Below, piece by piece: positions 18,755 to 28,125 of a stretch of DNA of 64,000 nucleotides. How positions within the stretch are numbered: the first letter of the stretch is position 1; each line of letters opens with the position of its first letter. Below the pieces are notes generated by a model. It searched no databases and was not told the DNA's origin. It saw only the letters and a program-made list of their open reading frames with translations. Source of the stretch: Diaphorobacter sp. HDW4A (lineage in GTDB: Bacteria; Pseudomonadota; Gammaproteobacteria; Burkholderiales; Burkholderiaceae_C); contig NZ_CP049910.1 of NCBI RefSeq assembly GCF_011305995.1, positions 6,400,501-6,464,500 of the forward strand, written 5' to 3'. The position numbers and the translations under genes were made by a program.

Positions 18755-18980
18755 CCACTCGGGGCCATTCTCCGTCCATGAGCGAACCCCAAGTTCAGGC
18801 TTTGCGAGCCACGCTGTTCAACCCGTCATTCTGGTGAAGACTGCAAACATTCGTACGATTTGGCATCCCGGCCAACCCAAACAAGTCCCGACGCGTTAGA
18901 GTGCCGTCCTCAAGGAGATTCACGGTGGATCACTATGATGACGAACGCCTCTACGACAGGTTCAATCGGAAGGACACTTC

Positions 18981-19481
18981 ATGGCAATGATGCGCATGGC
19001 GCGTGCAGGTTTGGCGGCGACTCTCGCGGTGGCCGCGATGCTGGCCGGATGTGACAACCAGCGCATCAAGGAGCTGGAGGAGGGCGTCTCCACCGAGATG
19101 GATGTGCGCGCCAAGTTCGGCGAGCCCGAATTCGTCTGGCAGGAGCCCGATGGTTCGCGCACGTTCGAATACAACCGCCAGCCCATGGGCGCGCGCAACT
19201 ACATGATCACCATCGGCACCGATGGCAAGATGAGCGCGCTGCGCCAGGTGCTCGCGCCGCACAATTTTGAAAAGATCCAGCCCGGCATGAGCCAGGAGCA
19301 GGTGCGCCGCACACTTGGTATGCCCGCCAAGGCCGTGCCCTACGATCTCAAGCAGACCGTCGAATGGGACTGGAACTGGATCGACCCGCCGACCCGCCAG
19401 ATGCACTTCACTGTCGTGTTCGGTCCGGACTTCCGCGTCAAGAACAGCTACAGCGCCGAAAAACTGCACGATGGACCATAG
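18981..19481 (+). CDS. SmpA/BamE (OmlA)-like outer-membrane lipoprotein
   Basis: This 166-aa protein has a signal peptide with lipobox LAGC (Cys24) and an AAGGA ribosome site 7 nt before the ATG. The mature part contains two BamE/OmlA-type segments: VSTEMDVRAKFGEPEFVW and IQPGMSQEQVRRTLGMPAK, each followed by a beta hairpin with aromatic residues (FEYNRQP, WDWNWIDPP). This looks like an internal duplication of the small BamE fold. It is probably anchored to the outer membrane facing the periplasm. Its role is not known; canonical bamE in beta-proteobacteria is a separate, shorter gene. Confidence 0.75.
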   Translation: MAMMRMARAGLAATLAVAAMLAGCDNQRIKELEEGVSTEMDVRAKFGEPEFVWQEPDGSRTFEYNRQPMGARNYMITIGTDGKMSALRQVLAPHNFEKIQPGMSQEQVRRTLGMPAKAVPYDLKQTVEWDWNWIDPPTRQMHFTVVFGPDFRVKNSYSAEKLHDGP

Positions 19482-19515
19482 AAGCCGCAGGCGCCGCCAA
19501 AAAATCAAAAGCGAT

Positions 19516-20403
19516 TCAAGACGGTACGAGTCGAGAAGCACAGCTCATCAGGCTGTGTGCCCAGCGTAGGCGGGGAGTGGTGCGCTGCCAGAGTAGTCCC
19601 AGCTCTCTTGGGGGGAGAGGTGGCACGCCCTTGAGCGGTGGAACCTCCAGCCTGCTCAGTTCCCTCCCTCGCAACAGCGTATCCCCCACATCCGGCACCA
19701 GCCCTACGCCGAGGCCGCGCTCCACCATCATCGCGACGGCGATTACCGAGTTGAGTTCGAGACAGGCGTGTGCGCGGATCTCCTGCGCGTCGAGGTAGCG
19801 CTGCGCCAGCTTGCCGCCTGCAAGCGAGCGGTCATAGCGCACCAGTGCGCGCTTGCGCAGCAGTTCGAGCGGCGCGATGTGGGCGTCGCCGGGTTGGCAG
19901 AGCAGCACCAGCGTTTCCTCGCGCAGCGGCGACCAGCAGATGGTCTTGGGTAGCTCGAACGCGGGTTTCAGGCAGATTGCCACGTCGAGTTCATCCTGCG
20001 CGAGGGCGGTGTAGAGCTTGGGCGTGTTGTCCACCACCACATGCACCTGCACAGCGGGGTGTTGCTGCAGAAAGCCTTGCAGCACGTCGGGCAGAAAGCT
20101 GTGCAGCACGGTGTTGAGCGTGCCCAGCCGCAGCTCGCCCTGGTCGGCGTCGGAGGCGACCCAGTCGCGCAGCTCGTCGCACTCCTGCACCAGTGCCTGG
20201 CCTTTTTCAAACAGCCGTTCACCGGCGGCGGTGGGGCGCACGCGCCTACCGTGGCGAACGAGCAGCGTGACGCCCAGCTCGCGCTCCAGCGTGCGCATCT
20301 GCTGGGCGACGGCGGCGGGGCTGAGGTCGAGCTCGCGCGCGGCGTCGGACATCGAGCCGAGTTTCACGACCTTCAAGAAATTGTGGATGTAGCGGGTCTC
20401 CAT
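19516..20403 (-). CDS. LysR-family transcriptional regulator
   Basis: This 295-aa regulator has an N-terminal winged helix (FLKVVKLGSMSDAARELDLSPAAVAQQMRTLERELGVTLLVRHGRR) and a periplasmic-binding-like effector domain (LRLGTLNTVLHSFLPDVLQGF). It is divergent from the Bug receptor and pcaBC genes and most likely controls them in response to an aromatic-acid intermediate. A palindrome lies 11 bp upstream of its start. Confidence 0.9.
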   Translation of the reverse strand: METRYIHNFLKVVKLGSMSDAARELDLSPAAVAQQMRTLERELGVTLLVRHGRRVRPTAAGERLFEKGQALVQECDELRDWVASDADQGELRLGTLNTVLHSFLPDVLQGFLQQHPAVQVHVVVDNTPKLYTALAQDELDVAICLKPAFELPKTICWSPLREETLVLLCQPGDAHIAPLELLRKRALVRYDRSLAGGKLAQRYLDAQEIRAHACLELNSVIAVAMMVERGLGVGLVPDVGDTLLRGRELSRLEVPPLKGVPPLPPRELGLLWQRTTPRLRWAHSLMSCASRLVPS

Positions 20404-20413
20404 TCAACACATT

Positions 20414-20430
20414 TTCTTCAAAGTGAAGAA
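20414..20430. promoter_or_regulatory. Candidate LysR operator
   Basis: TTCTTCA-AAG-TGAAGAA is a perfect 7-bp inverted repeat with a 3-bp centre, in the 119-bp gap between the LysR gene and the Bug gene. It has the T-N11-A layout of LysR sites and could serve both autorepression and activation of the divergent genes. Confidence 0.6.
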
Positions 20431-20522
20431 GGCCCTGCATGCTGTATTGATGTCTTGGCCTGAACCACACTTGGAGCAAGCTGATTTCAAGACAAATGAC
20501 CGAGGACCAAGGAGACTCACCC

Positions 20523-21536
20523 ATGCCTCATTTCCTGATTTCGCGACGCCACATGCTGGGCGCCGCCTTCTCCGGCATGGCACTGGCTCAGATGCCCGCG
20601 TGGGCGCAAGCCGGTGGGCAGAAGGCTGAGCGGGGCGGAAAAGTGGCTCGCATCGTCGTGCCGTTCGCACCCGGTGGCGGCAACGATGTGCTGGCGCGCC
20701 AGATGGCGTTTGGACTGACGGAGCAGTTTGGCAGCAACATCATCGTCGAGAACAAACCCGGTGCGGGCGGCAATCTCGGCACCGAGTTCGTGGTGCGCGC
20801 GCCGGCGGACGGCGCTACGCTGCTGCTGGGCCACACGGGCACGGTGTCGATCAACCCGTCGCTCTACAAGGGACTCAAGTTCAATGCGTCCGCCGATCTG
20901 CAGCCGGTGGCGATGTTTGCATCCTCTGCCTTGCTGCTTGTGGTGCCAGCCGCTTCGCCCATCAAGGATGTGAAGCAGCTCGCGCAGGCACTGCGTGCCG
21001 GAAAATCGGCGCTGATGAACTACGCCTCCAGCGGTTCGGGCACCGGCGGGCATCTCACGGGTGAGCACTTCACACATGTGCTGAACGCCAAGGCTACGCA
21101 TGTTCCATACAAGGGAACGGCCCCGTCGCTCACCGATCTGGCAGGCGGTGTCGTGGACTTCAGTTTCGGCGTGATTCCCTCGGCGATGGCACTGGTGAAA
21201 TCCGGCAAGCTGCGCGCATTGGCCATCACGAGCGCGAAACGCAACACGCTGCTGCCCGATGTGCCCACGGTGGCGGAATCGGGCGTTCCCGAGCTCAAGG
21301 ATTTCGAGAGCACACTCACGTACGGCATTCTTGCGCCCAAGGGCACACCAGCGGACACCGTGACGACGCTGGGTGCGCAGGTGCTCAAGGTTGGCGCGTT
21401 GCCCGCGTTCCAGTCCAGGCTCGATGTGGAGGGTGCCGTACCGCTGCTCGGCGATGCGGCCGCCTACGCCCAGCGCATTCAGAAAGAGAGTGCCAAGTGG
21501 GCTGCGGTGATCAAGGCCTCCAACGTGCAGGTGTGA
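20523..21536 (+). CDS. Bug-family (TctC-type) solute-binding receptor
   Basis: This 337-aa periplasmic protein has an N-terminal SRRHMLGAAFSG Tat-like motif and a signal ending AWAQA. The Bug core is visible: VPFAPGGGNDVLARQMA, VENKPGAGGNLGTEFV, PADGATLLLGHTGT, HVPYKGTAPSLTDLAGG and LAPKGTPADTV. Bug proteins bind carboxylates for tripartite tricarboxylate transporters; no tctAB genes are adjacent, so it may share a distant transporter or act as a sensor. An AAGGAG site lies 8 nt upstream of the start, and pcaB starts 10 bp after its stop, so the ligand is probably an aromatic or muconate-type acid. Confidence 0.9.
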   Translation: MPHFLISRRHMLGAAFSGMALAQMPAWAQAGGQKAERGGKVARIVVPFAPGGGNDVLARQMAFGLTEQFGSNIIVENKPGAGGNLGTEFVVRAPADGATLLLGHTGTVSINPSLYKGLKFNASADLQPVAMFASSALLLVVPAASPIKDVKQLAQALRAGKSALMNYASSGSGTGGHLTGEHFTHVLNAKATHVPYKGTAPSLTDLAGGVVDFSFGVIPSAMALVKSGKLRALAITSAKRNTLLPDVPTVAESGVPELKDFESTLTYGILAPKGTPADTVTTLGAQVLKVGALPAFQSRLDVEGAVPLLGDAAAYAQRIQKESAKWAAVIKASNVQV

Positions 21537-21546
21537 ACTGGAGCCG

Positions 21547-22917
21547 ATGAATATGTACCTGATGCAGGAATACCTCACCGAACCGGCTGCGCAGCCGCTG
21601 TTCGGAGACGCGCAGTGGTTCGCCGCGCTGCTCGCATTTGAAAGCGCGCTGGCCGAGTCGCAGGCGGAATGCGGCCTGATCCCCGAAACCGCCGCACGTG
21701 ACATCGTCCGTGCATGCGAAGCGGTCGTCCCGCTGGACCATGCGATCTTCGTCACCCAGGCGCGGCAAAGCGGGGCGCTGGGCGTGGCGCTGGTCGCGCC
21801 GCTCAAGCGATGGCTATCCCACAATGCGCCCGAGGCGCTGTCCTGGTTGCACTGGGGCACGACCACGCAGGATGCGGTCGACACAGCACACGCCATGCTC
21901 ACGCGCGATGCGCTTGGGGCGTTGTTGGCTGAAATTGATGCGCTGTGTGAGCCACTGCAGGCCATGGCCCGGCAACATGCCGCAACGCCGATGCTCGCAC
22001 GCAGCCTGATGCAGCCCGCGCAAGTCACGAGCTTCGGCTTCAAATGCGCGCAAACGCTGGCCTCGTTGCGGCGCTCTCAGGCGCAGTTGCGTGAACTCTC
22101 TTCCTCTGCGCTGTGCGTGCAATTGGGTGGAGCCGTGGGCAACCGCGCAAGCCTTGGTGATGCCGGTGTTGCAGTGGAATCGGCCATGGCAAGGCGCTTG
22201 CATCTGCACGCCGCAGGCTATGCCTGGCATACCCAGCGTGATGGCTGGATGCGTCTCGGCATGGAGGTCGCAGTGTGCAGCGGCACGCTCGCCAAGCTGG
22301 CCAAGGATTGGGCGCTGATGTCGCAATGCGAAGTCGGTGAAATCAGCGAGGCATCGCGCGGCAGCACCTCGAGCGCCATGCCGCACAAGCGCAATCCTGT
22401 GCACTGCATGCAGGCCATCGCGCAGACCCAGCCCGTGCCGCACATCGCATCCCTGCTGCTGTCGTGCATGCCCCAGGCACACGAGCGCGCGCTCGGCGAG
22501 TGGCAGGCGGAGGTAGCACATTGGGCATCGCTGTGGCAGCACACGCTGGCGGCCTGCCGCTCGCTGGGGCTGGCCGCGAAGGGGTTGCAGGTGCATGTCG
22601 GGCGCATGCAGGCGAACGTCGATGTGCTGCAGCAGTTGGTGTTCTCCGAGGGATTTGTGCATGTGCTCAGCCCTTGCATCGGCGAAGTGCAGGCCGCCGC
22701 GCTGGTGGCAGGAATGTCCGAACAGGCACTGGCGCAGAGCACGCCCTTGGGCGCGCTGTTGCTGCAGTGGATGGAGGCGGCGCCGAGCATCGAGGCAGCG
22801 CAGAAGCCGCCGCTGCGCGATGCGCTGCAGCAGGCAGCAGATTTGAACGTCGCAGTTCGATCGTCTGCGCGCGCATGCCATGAATTGCTGAAAGAATGCG
22901 CGCATTGCAATGACTGA
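21547..22917 (+). CDS. pcaB: 3-carboxy-cis,cis-muconate cycloisomerase family protein
   Basis: This 456-aa member of the fumarase/aspartase superfamily has the signature GSTSSAMPHKRNP with the catalytic serine loop, HWGTTTQDAVDTA, and QLGGAVGNRASLGDAG. PcaB converts 3-carboxymuconate to 4-carboxymuconolactone in the protocatechuate branch of the beta-ketoadipate pathway. The assignment over adenylosuccinate lyase rests on the following pcaC gene and the LysR/Bug context. Confidence 0.85.
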   Translation: MNMYLMQEYLTEPAAQPLFGDAQWFAALLAFESALAESQAECGLIPETAARDIVRACEAVVPLDHAIFVTQARQSGALGVALVAPLKRWLSHNAPEALSWLHWGTTTQDAVDTAHAMLTRDALGALLAEIDALCEPLQAMARQHAATPMLARSLMQPAQVTSFGFKCAQTLASLRRSQAQLRELSSSALCVQLGGAVGNRASLGDAGVAVESAMARRLHLHAAGYAWHTQRDGWMRLGMEVAVCSGTLAKLAKDWALMSQCEVGEISEASRGSTSSAMPHKRNPVHCMQAIAQTQPVPHIASLLLSCMPQAHERALGEWQAEVAHWASLWQHTLAACRSLGLAAKGLQVHVGRMQANVDVLQQLVFSEGFVHVLSPCIGEVQAAALVAGMSEQALAQSTPLGALLLQWMEAAPSIEAAQKPPLRDALQQAADLNVAVRSSARACHELLKECAHCND

Positions 22918-22937
22918 TTTCGAGAAGGATGGCCCTG

Positions 22938-23375
22938 ATGACCTTGTCTGATGACTCTGTGAAACGCGGCCTCGCCAATCGCCGCCAGGTGCTGGGCGAT
23001 GCGTGGGTCGACCGCTCGGTGAGCAGCGCCAACACTCTCAACGTCGACTTCCAGCGCATGATCACTTCCTACGCGTGGGACCACATCTGGAGTCGTCCGG
23101 GCCTGGACCGCCGCACGCGTCGCGTCATGGTGCTGGCGATCACGGCGTCCATGGGGCGATGGGAAGAGTTTGAGCTGCACGTGCGCACAGGCCTCTCGGC
23201 CCCGCCGGATCAGCCTGAGTCCGCGCCGCTCGATCTAGACACGCTCAAGGAGGTGCTGCTGCAGATCGCCGTCTACGCCGGTGTTCCGGCGGGCAACACC
23301 GGCATGGCCGTCGTGATCAAAGTGGCAAAGGAGCTGGGACTGGAGCTGGCTCCGGCGGACTTTCACCACCCGTAG
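22938..23375 (+). CDS. pcaC: 4-carboxymuconolactone decarboxylase
   Basis: PcaC decarboxylates 4-carboxymuconolactone to the enol-lactone. The 145-aa protein shows RRQVLGDAWVDRS, ITSYAWDHIWSRPGLDRRTRR and VLLQIAVYAGVPAGN, all standard for PcaC. An upstream in-frame ATG at 22929 abuts the AGAAGG ribosome site, so the ATG at 22938 is preferred. It closes the Bug-pcaB-pcaC operon. pcaD, pcaGH and pcaIJ are absent here, so the pathway must be completed elsewhere. Confidence 0.9.
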   Translation: MTLSDDSVKRGLANRRQVLGDAWVDRSVSSANTLNVDFQRMITSYAWDHIWSRPGLDRRTRRVMVLAITASMGRWEEFELHVRTGLSAPPDQPESAPLDLDTLKEVLLQIAVYAGVPAGNTGMAVVIKVAKELGLELAPADFHHP

Positions 23376-23652
23376 GCGTGAGGCGGTCCGGGCTCCGGTT
23401 TCCCCCCCATTCAGCGCGCCGGTCGATGCGGCTGCTACCCTGCTGGTCGACCACGCGACGATGACCCTTGCGGCCAAGGCGGCATTCAGGTAGCACGCAC
23501 GGCGGCGCTGCCCGTGAAGCGCCACGAGGCGCGCCACGCATTGACCATCGAACGCTTAAACAGTGGGGTGGGATGTGCGCCCGACTTGAAAGGCATCCAT
23601 CCAGACGTGAAACAAGTCACTCGGGGGGGGGCCACTGAAAGACGGCGTGGAT

Positions 23653-24003
23653 TCATTGCGGTGAATTCGCTCCCACACCTCGCGTAGGCGCAGGCAAACG
23701 CGGGCTCGAGCCGGCAGGCTGATCCGTCAACGGAGCCTCCCGCGACTCGCGGTATTTGATCGTGATCCCGCTGTTGTCCTGCTTGGGCTCGTCATCATCG
23801 AGCATGGCATCGGCTGCCTTGCCCACGCCCTTGCCGACGATGCGCACGGTGCCGATGGCGGCGTCCGCCGCGAGGCCCACCACAGATCCGGCGACGCTGA
23901 CCACGGTGCAGCCCGACAGGGACAGCAGCAGCGCAGGTGCGCCGATGAGAAGCCACAAAAAAGCCCCAGGGCTTTTGCGGCGAAGGGGCTGGTGATGGTT
24001 CAT
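23653..24003 (-). CDS. Small outer-membrane lipoprotein
   Basis: This 116-aa protein has a basic N-terminus, a hydrophobic helix and lipobox (LSGC, Cys32), then a glycine/alanine-rich amphipathic stretch (VVSVAGSVVGLAADAAIGTV) and a disordered Pro-rich tail. It resembles small conserved proteobacterial lipoproteins that lie near metG. Function unknown. It ends the minus-strand unit that starts at metG, 18 bp downstream of the metG stop. Confidence 0.75.
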   Translation of the reverse strand: MNHHQPLRRKSPGAFLWLLIGAPALLLSLSGCTVVSVAGSVVGLAADAAIGTVRIVGKGVGKAADAMLDDDEPKQDNSGITIKYRESREAPLTDQPAGSSPRLPAPTRGVGANSPQ

Positions 24004-24021
24004 GAGATGAACGTGTCCGGG

Positions 24022-26091
24022 TCAGTGAATGCGCATGCCCGGTGTTGCGCCGGGGAAGGGCTCAAGCACGTAGATGCCGGGGTGTGCCTTCTCGTCGGCA
24101 TGGCTGGCGGCGAGCACCATGCCTTCGCTCACGCCAAACTTCATCTTGCGCGGCGCGAGGTTGGCCACCATCACGGTGAGCTTGCCTTGCAGCTGCTCTG
24201 GCTTGTACATGCTGCTCACGCCGCTGAACACATTGCGAGTGCGGCCTTCGCCCACGTCGAGCGTCAGTTGCAGCAGCTTGGTCGAGCCTTCGACGGCCTT
24301 GCATTCGACGATCTTGGCGATGCGCAGATCGACCTTGGCGAAATCATCGATGGTGATCGTGGGGGCGATCTCTTCGCCACCGGGCAGTACGGCTTCGACC
24401 ACGGGGGCGGCAGGTGCTTCGAACAGTGCTTCGAGCTGCTTGGGATCCACGCGCGTCATCAGGTGCTTGTACTCGCCGATCTGGTGGTCCTTGCCGAGCG
24501 GCTTGTCGATGTCGGCAAAGTCCTCGGGCGGCATGATGAGGAAGTTTGCGACCTCGGCGGCCACCTGCGGCAGGATGGGCTTGAGGTAGACGGTCAGGAT
24601 GCGGAAGGCTTCGATGCAGGTCGTGCAGACGTCCTGCAGGCGGGCTTCCATGCCTTCCTTCTTGGCCAGCTCCCATGGCTTGTTGGCGTCCACGTAGCTG
24701 TTCACGCGGTCGCACAGCAGCATGATTTCGCGCACCACGCGGGCGGTGTCGCGGGCCTCGTAGGCCGCGATGATCGGGCCTTGCTGCTCGCGCAGTTGGG
24801 CGATCAGCGCCTGGCCGTCTTCGCTCATCTCGCCGAGCTTGCCTTCGAAACGCTTGACGAGGAAACCCGCCGCGCGCGAGGCGATGTTCACGTACTTGCC
24901 GATCAGATCGGCGTTCACGCGGGCCATGAAGTCTTCGGGATTGAAGTCGATGTCTTCGTTCTTTCCGTTGAGCTTGGCGCCCAGGTAGTAGCGCAGCCAT
25001 TCGGGGTTCATGCCGAGGCTCAGGTACTTGAGCGGATCGAGGCCCGTACCGCGGCTCTTGCTCATCTTCTCGCCGTTGTTCACGGTCATGAAGCCGTGCA
25101 CGCAGATCTTGGTCGGCGTCTTGCGGCCGCTGAACTTCAGCATCGCGGGCCAGAACAGCGTGTGGAAGGTGATGATGTCCTTGCCGATGAAGTGGTACTG
25201 CTCGAGCGCTGGATCGGCCATGTAGGCCTCGTAGTTCTCGCCGCGCTTGTTGAGCAGCTCCTTGAGCGACGCGAGATAGCCCACAGGTGCGTCGAGCCAC
25301 ACATAGAAATACTTGCCCGGTGCGTCGGGAATCTCGATGCCGAAGTAAGGCGCATCGCGGCTGATGTCCCAGTCGTCCAGACCTTCGCTGGTCGTGCCAT
25401 CGGGATTGGTGCGTACGCCGAACCATTCCTTGATCTTGTTGGCCACCTCGGGCTGTACATGCACGCCGTCCTGCGTCCATTCGGTGAGGAATTCCACAGC
25501 GCGCGGATCCGACAGCTTGAAGAAGAAATGCTCCGATGTCTTGAGCACCGGCTTCGCACCCGAGAGCGCGGAGTAGGGGTTGATCAGGTCGGTGGGCGAG
25601 TAGACGGAGCTGCACACCTCGCAGTTGTCGCCATATTGGTCCTTGGCGTGGCAGCGGGGGCACTCGCCCTTGATGAAACGGTCGGGCAGGAACATGTTCT
25701 TCTCAGGGTCGAAGAACTGCTCGATCACGCGCGTCTCGATGAACCCGGCCTTCTTCAGGTCGAGGTAGATCTGCTTGGACAGCTCGTGGTTCTCGGCGCT
25801 GTCGGTGTTGCTCCAGTTGTCGAAGGCGATGTGAAAGCCATCGAGGTACTGCTTGCGTCCGGAGGCAATGTCGGCCACGAACTGCTGCGGCGTCTTGCCC
25901 GCCTTTTCGGCTGCGATCATGATCGGCGCACCATGCGCGTCATCCGCGCCGACGAAGTTCACCAGATTGCCCTGCATTCGTTGCGCACGCACCCACGTGT
26001 CGGCCTGGATGTACTCCATGATGTGGCCGATATGGAAGTTGCCGTTGGCATACGGCAGTGCGGTGGTGGCGAAAATCTTGCGTGCAGTCAT
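24022..26091 (-). CDS. metG: Methionyl-tRNA synthetase
   Basis: MetG (689 aa) charges tRNA-Met in the cytoplasm. Visible are the Rossmann start [19 protein letters not shown] with the HIGH motif, a zinc knuckle ([17 protein letters not shown]), the KMSKSRGT loop, and a C-terminal Trbp111-like tRNA-binding/dimerisation domain ([32 protein letters not shown]). The frame extends 41 codons upstream to 26214, but homology starts at [10 protein letters not shown] (26091). Confidence 0.97.
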   Translation of the reverse strand: MTARKIFATTALPYANGNFHIGHIMEYIQADTWVRAQRMQGNLVNFVGADDAHGAPIMIAAEKAGKTPQQFVADIASGRKQYLDGFHIAFDNWSNTDSAENHELSKQIYLDLKKAGFIETRVIEQFFDPEKNMFLPDRFIKGECPRCHAKDQYGDNCEVCSSVYSPTDLINPYSALSGAKPVLKTSEHFFFKLSDPRAVEFLTEWTQDGVHVQPEVANKIKEWFGVRTNPDGTTSEGLDDWDISRDAPYFGIEIPDAPGKYFYVWLDAPVGYLASLKELLNKRGENYEAYMADPALEQYHFIGKDIITFHTLFWPAMLKFSGRKTPTKICVHGFMTVNNGEKMSKSRGTGLDPLKYLSLGMNPEWLRYYLGAKLNGKNEDIDFNPEDFMARVNADLIGKYVNIASRAAGFLVKRFEGKLGEMSEDGQALIAQLREQQGPIIAAYEARDTARVVREIMLLCDRVNSYVDANKPWELAKKEGMEARLQDVCTTCIEAFRILTVYLKPILPQVAAEVANFLIMPPEDFADIDKPLGKDHQIGEYKHLMTRVDPKQLEALFEAPAAPVVEAVLPGGEEIAPTITIDDFAKVDLRIAKIVECKAVEGSTKLLQLTLDVGEGRTRNVFSGVSSMYKPEQLQGKLTVMVANLAPRKMKFGVSEGMVLAASHADEKAHPGIYVLEPFPGATPGMRIH

Positions 26092-26171
26092 CGGTTCAAA
26101 CTTTCGATGAGCCGGCGAAATGCAGGCTCGGACGGAACCCGACATTGTAAGTGGTGCCGCCCAAGGCGTCT

Positions 26172-27395
26172 TCAATGGGCCGGCTGAGGCAGTGTCCATC
26201 CGAAGAACGCACAAATTTCCGCGCGTTTTGCTGCTACGTCAGCGCGTCCGAGTGCCATGAGTTCGCCTGTGAAACCGGGCTCAAACAGAAGGTAGCTTGC
26301 GAGGGCAGCACCGCCTGCGCCGGGTTGACCTGGCGTGGGTTCCTTCACGCCGACAGCGCCCAGCAGTGTGCGAATGGTGATGGGAAGGTCGCAGATATGG
26401 CGTGCGGCGATTTCATCGATGCGTTGGCTGGGCGAGAGCACGAGCAGGTTCAGGGGGCGCAGGGGGCTGCGGGCTCGGGCTTCGGCAGGGATGAGTGAGA
26501 GGGTCTGGTTGATGCGTTCGGCGCGTTCGACGTCGACCGAGAGGGCGTCGAGAAAAATGCTGGACAGCGCATGTCCACCGATCTGGGCGAGCGAGGGGTA
26601 GCTCGGTTCTGCGCCCGGTGGCAGTTGGGTTTCGGGCTCTTTCATGCGGCCTGCGCCAACGACGAGGATGCGTTCTGCACCCAGATGGATGGCGGGTGCG
26701 ATCGGAGCGGTCTGGCGCATGGAGCCGTCGCCGAGGTAGTGGGGCTGACCGTCCACGGTAACCGGGCGGGCCGGGAAGATGAATGGAATCGCCGAGGAGG
26801 CGAGCAGGTGGCTGATGGTGATGTCAGTGCGCACGGCCTTGCGTTGCGAGCGCACCCAAGGCGCGCGGGCGTCGCGTGACTGGTAGAAGGTGATGTGTTC
26901 GCCGGTGGTGTAGCTCGACCCGGTGACGGCCAGGGCGCTTAAGTGGCCGTCACGGATCAGCTCGGGGATGCGGTCGAGGTGCACCAATTGCTTGAGCAGT
27001 TCGGCCAGCGGCTGGTTGTTGAGCAGCGCATGCGGGCGCACCTTGCGCCAGCGCGCCACGGTCCAGCCAAGCGAGAGCAGCGTGAGCCAGTGCGCGCCGC
27101 TGCGGATCACGCTCAACGAGTCGGCGCGGTAGACCTGCTCTGCGTGAAAGTGCCGCCATATGCTGGCGACATGGCGCACCGCGTCGTCGAAATGGTCGGT
27201 CGCGCTGGCCAGGGCCGCCGCGTTGATGGCCCCGGCCGAGGTGCCGCAGAAGATCTGGAACGGGCTGTTCTGGCGCGGCAGACCGCAGGCGATGCGCAGG
27301 TCGGCAATCGCCTCGAGCACGCCCACCTGGTAGGCCGCGCGCGCGCCGCCGCCCGAAAGTACCAGTCCGGTGAGAGGCGAGTGCGCTGTTTGCAT
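26172..27395 (-). CDS. Patatin-like phospholipase
   Basis: This 407-aa protein has the patatin glycine loop [16 protein letters not shown] (14-29), the nucleophile elbow GTSAG (Ser53), and the dyad aspartate in [11 protein letters not shown]. It probably hydrolyses acyl esters of phospholipids in the cytoplasm or at the inner membrane. It is followed upstream on the same strand, after 24 bp, by the Mrr-like membrane protein. Members of this subgroup are common housekeeping-type patatins in Burkholderiales; a defence role is possible but unsupported by other defence genes here. Confidence 0.88.
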   Translation of the reverse strand: MQTAHSPLTGLVLSGGGARAAYQVGVLEAIADLRIACGLPRQNSPFQIFCGTSAGAINAAALASATDHFDDAVRHVASIWRHFHAEQVYRADSLSVIRSGAHWLTLLSLGWTVARWRKVRPHALLNNQPLAELLKQLVHLDRIPELIRDGHLSALAVTGSSYTTGEHITFYQSRDARAPWVRSQRKAVRTDITISHLLASSAIPFIFPARPVTVDGQPHYLGDGSMRQTAPIAPAIHLGAERILVVGAGRMKEPETQLPPGAEPSYPSLAQIGGHALSSIFLDALSVDVERAERINQTLSLIPAEARARSPLRPLNLLVLSPSQRIDEIAARHICDLPITIRTLLGAVGVKEPTPGQPGAGGAALASYLLFEPGFTGELMALGRADVAAKRAEICAFFGWTLPQPAH

Positions 27396-27419
27396 GGGTG
27401 GATAGGTGGGCGAAGGGTG

Positions 27420-28007
27420 TCAGGTGTTGCGTGGTTTTGATTTGAGCAGCATGGCGGCGAGCGCGTCGCCTTCGAGCAGCAGCAGGCCGTGCTCCGTGGC
27501 GTAGGCGCGCGCCGTGTCGCTGAGGCTGCCTTGCAGCACGACGTAGACGCCGTACTGTGCCTTGAGTCGCGTGACGGCGTCGTCCAGTTCCTTGAGCGAC
27601 TCAACGCCGTGTGTCGCGGCCTTCCAGCGGCGGGCGCTGACCAAGGTGATGGTGCCGGATTTTTCAAGTCTCAGATCGACGACACGGTCGGCTATATGCT
27701 GTACGTTCTGGCCCTCGTTTTTCCAGGCGGCTTCAAGGGCTGTGGAGAATTGCTTCCACGACATGGCGGCGGCTTCGGCGCGGATGGCCTCGACCTTGGC
27801 ACCGCTCGGTGCCTTGAGCTGGCGCCACGCGGCCATGCACCCGATGATGAAGATGGGCACGGCACCCAGCGCCGCAAATGGCCAGATTTCCTTGGGCAGC
27901 AGGGCGCTGCAGGCCGCCACGATGGCGATGGCGATCACGAAACTGATCCACCACGGTGAACGCAACAGGATTGCGAACAGGGAGTTCTTGGCCATCTTCA
28001 ACTTCAC
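27420..28007 (-). CDS. Membrane-anchored Mrr-type restriction endonuclease-like protein
   Basis: This 195-aa protein begins with two transmembrane helices (about 16-33 and 40-60), followed by a restriction-endonuclease-fold domain: MSWKQFSTALEAAWKNEGQNV, VDLRLEKSGTITLV, SARRWKAATHGVESLKEL, and the GLLLLEGDALAAML tail. The usual Gln/Glu-x-Lys active-site strand (QCK or QCRRWK) reads SARRWK here, so catalysis may be lost. The GTG start at 28007 has AGAAGG 6 nt upstream; an ATG at 27995 is an alternative. It probably belongs to one operon with the patatin gene. Confidence 0.75.
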   Translation of the reverse strand: MKLKMAKNSLFAILLRSPWWISFVIAIAIVAACSALLPKEIWPFAALGAVPIFIIGCMAAWRQLKAPSGAKVEAIRAEAAAMSWKQFSTALEAAWKNEGQNVQHIADRVVDLRLEKSGTITLVSARRWKAATHGVESLKELDDAVTRLKAQYGVYVVLQGSLSDTARAYATEHGLLLLEGDALAAMLLKSKPRNT

Positions 28008-28125
28008 GGGAAACCTTCTTCTTGCGATTTGTTCAGGGTAAATGACGGTATTTTTGTAATGCCACGTGCCTGCACGTGTGTTTCAGCTTGGATAGACTAC
28101 CCGACTCTCGAGGAGTTAATGAAGT

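Noticed and set aside
23992..26187. 731-aa plus-strand ORF
   Set aside because: Antisense to metG over its full length.
26172..28007. Patatin plus Mrr-like pair as an anti-phage system
   Set aside because: No nucleotide cyclase, sensor or other defence gene is adjacent; kept only as a low-level possibility in the findings.
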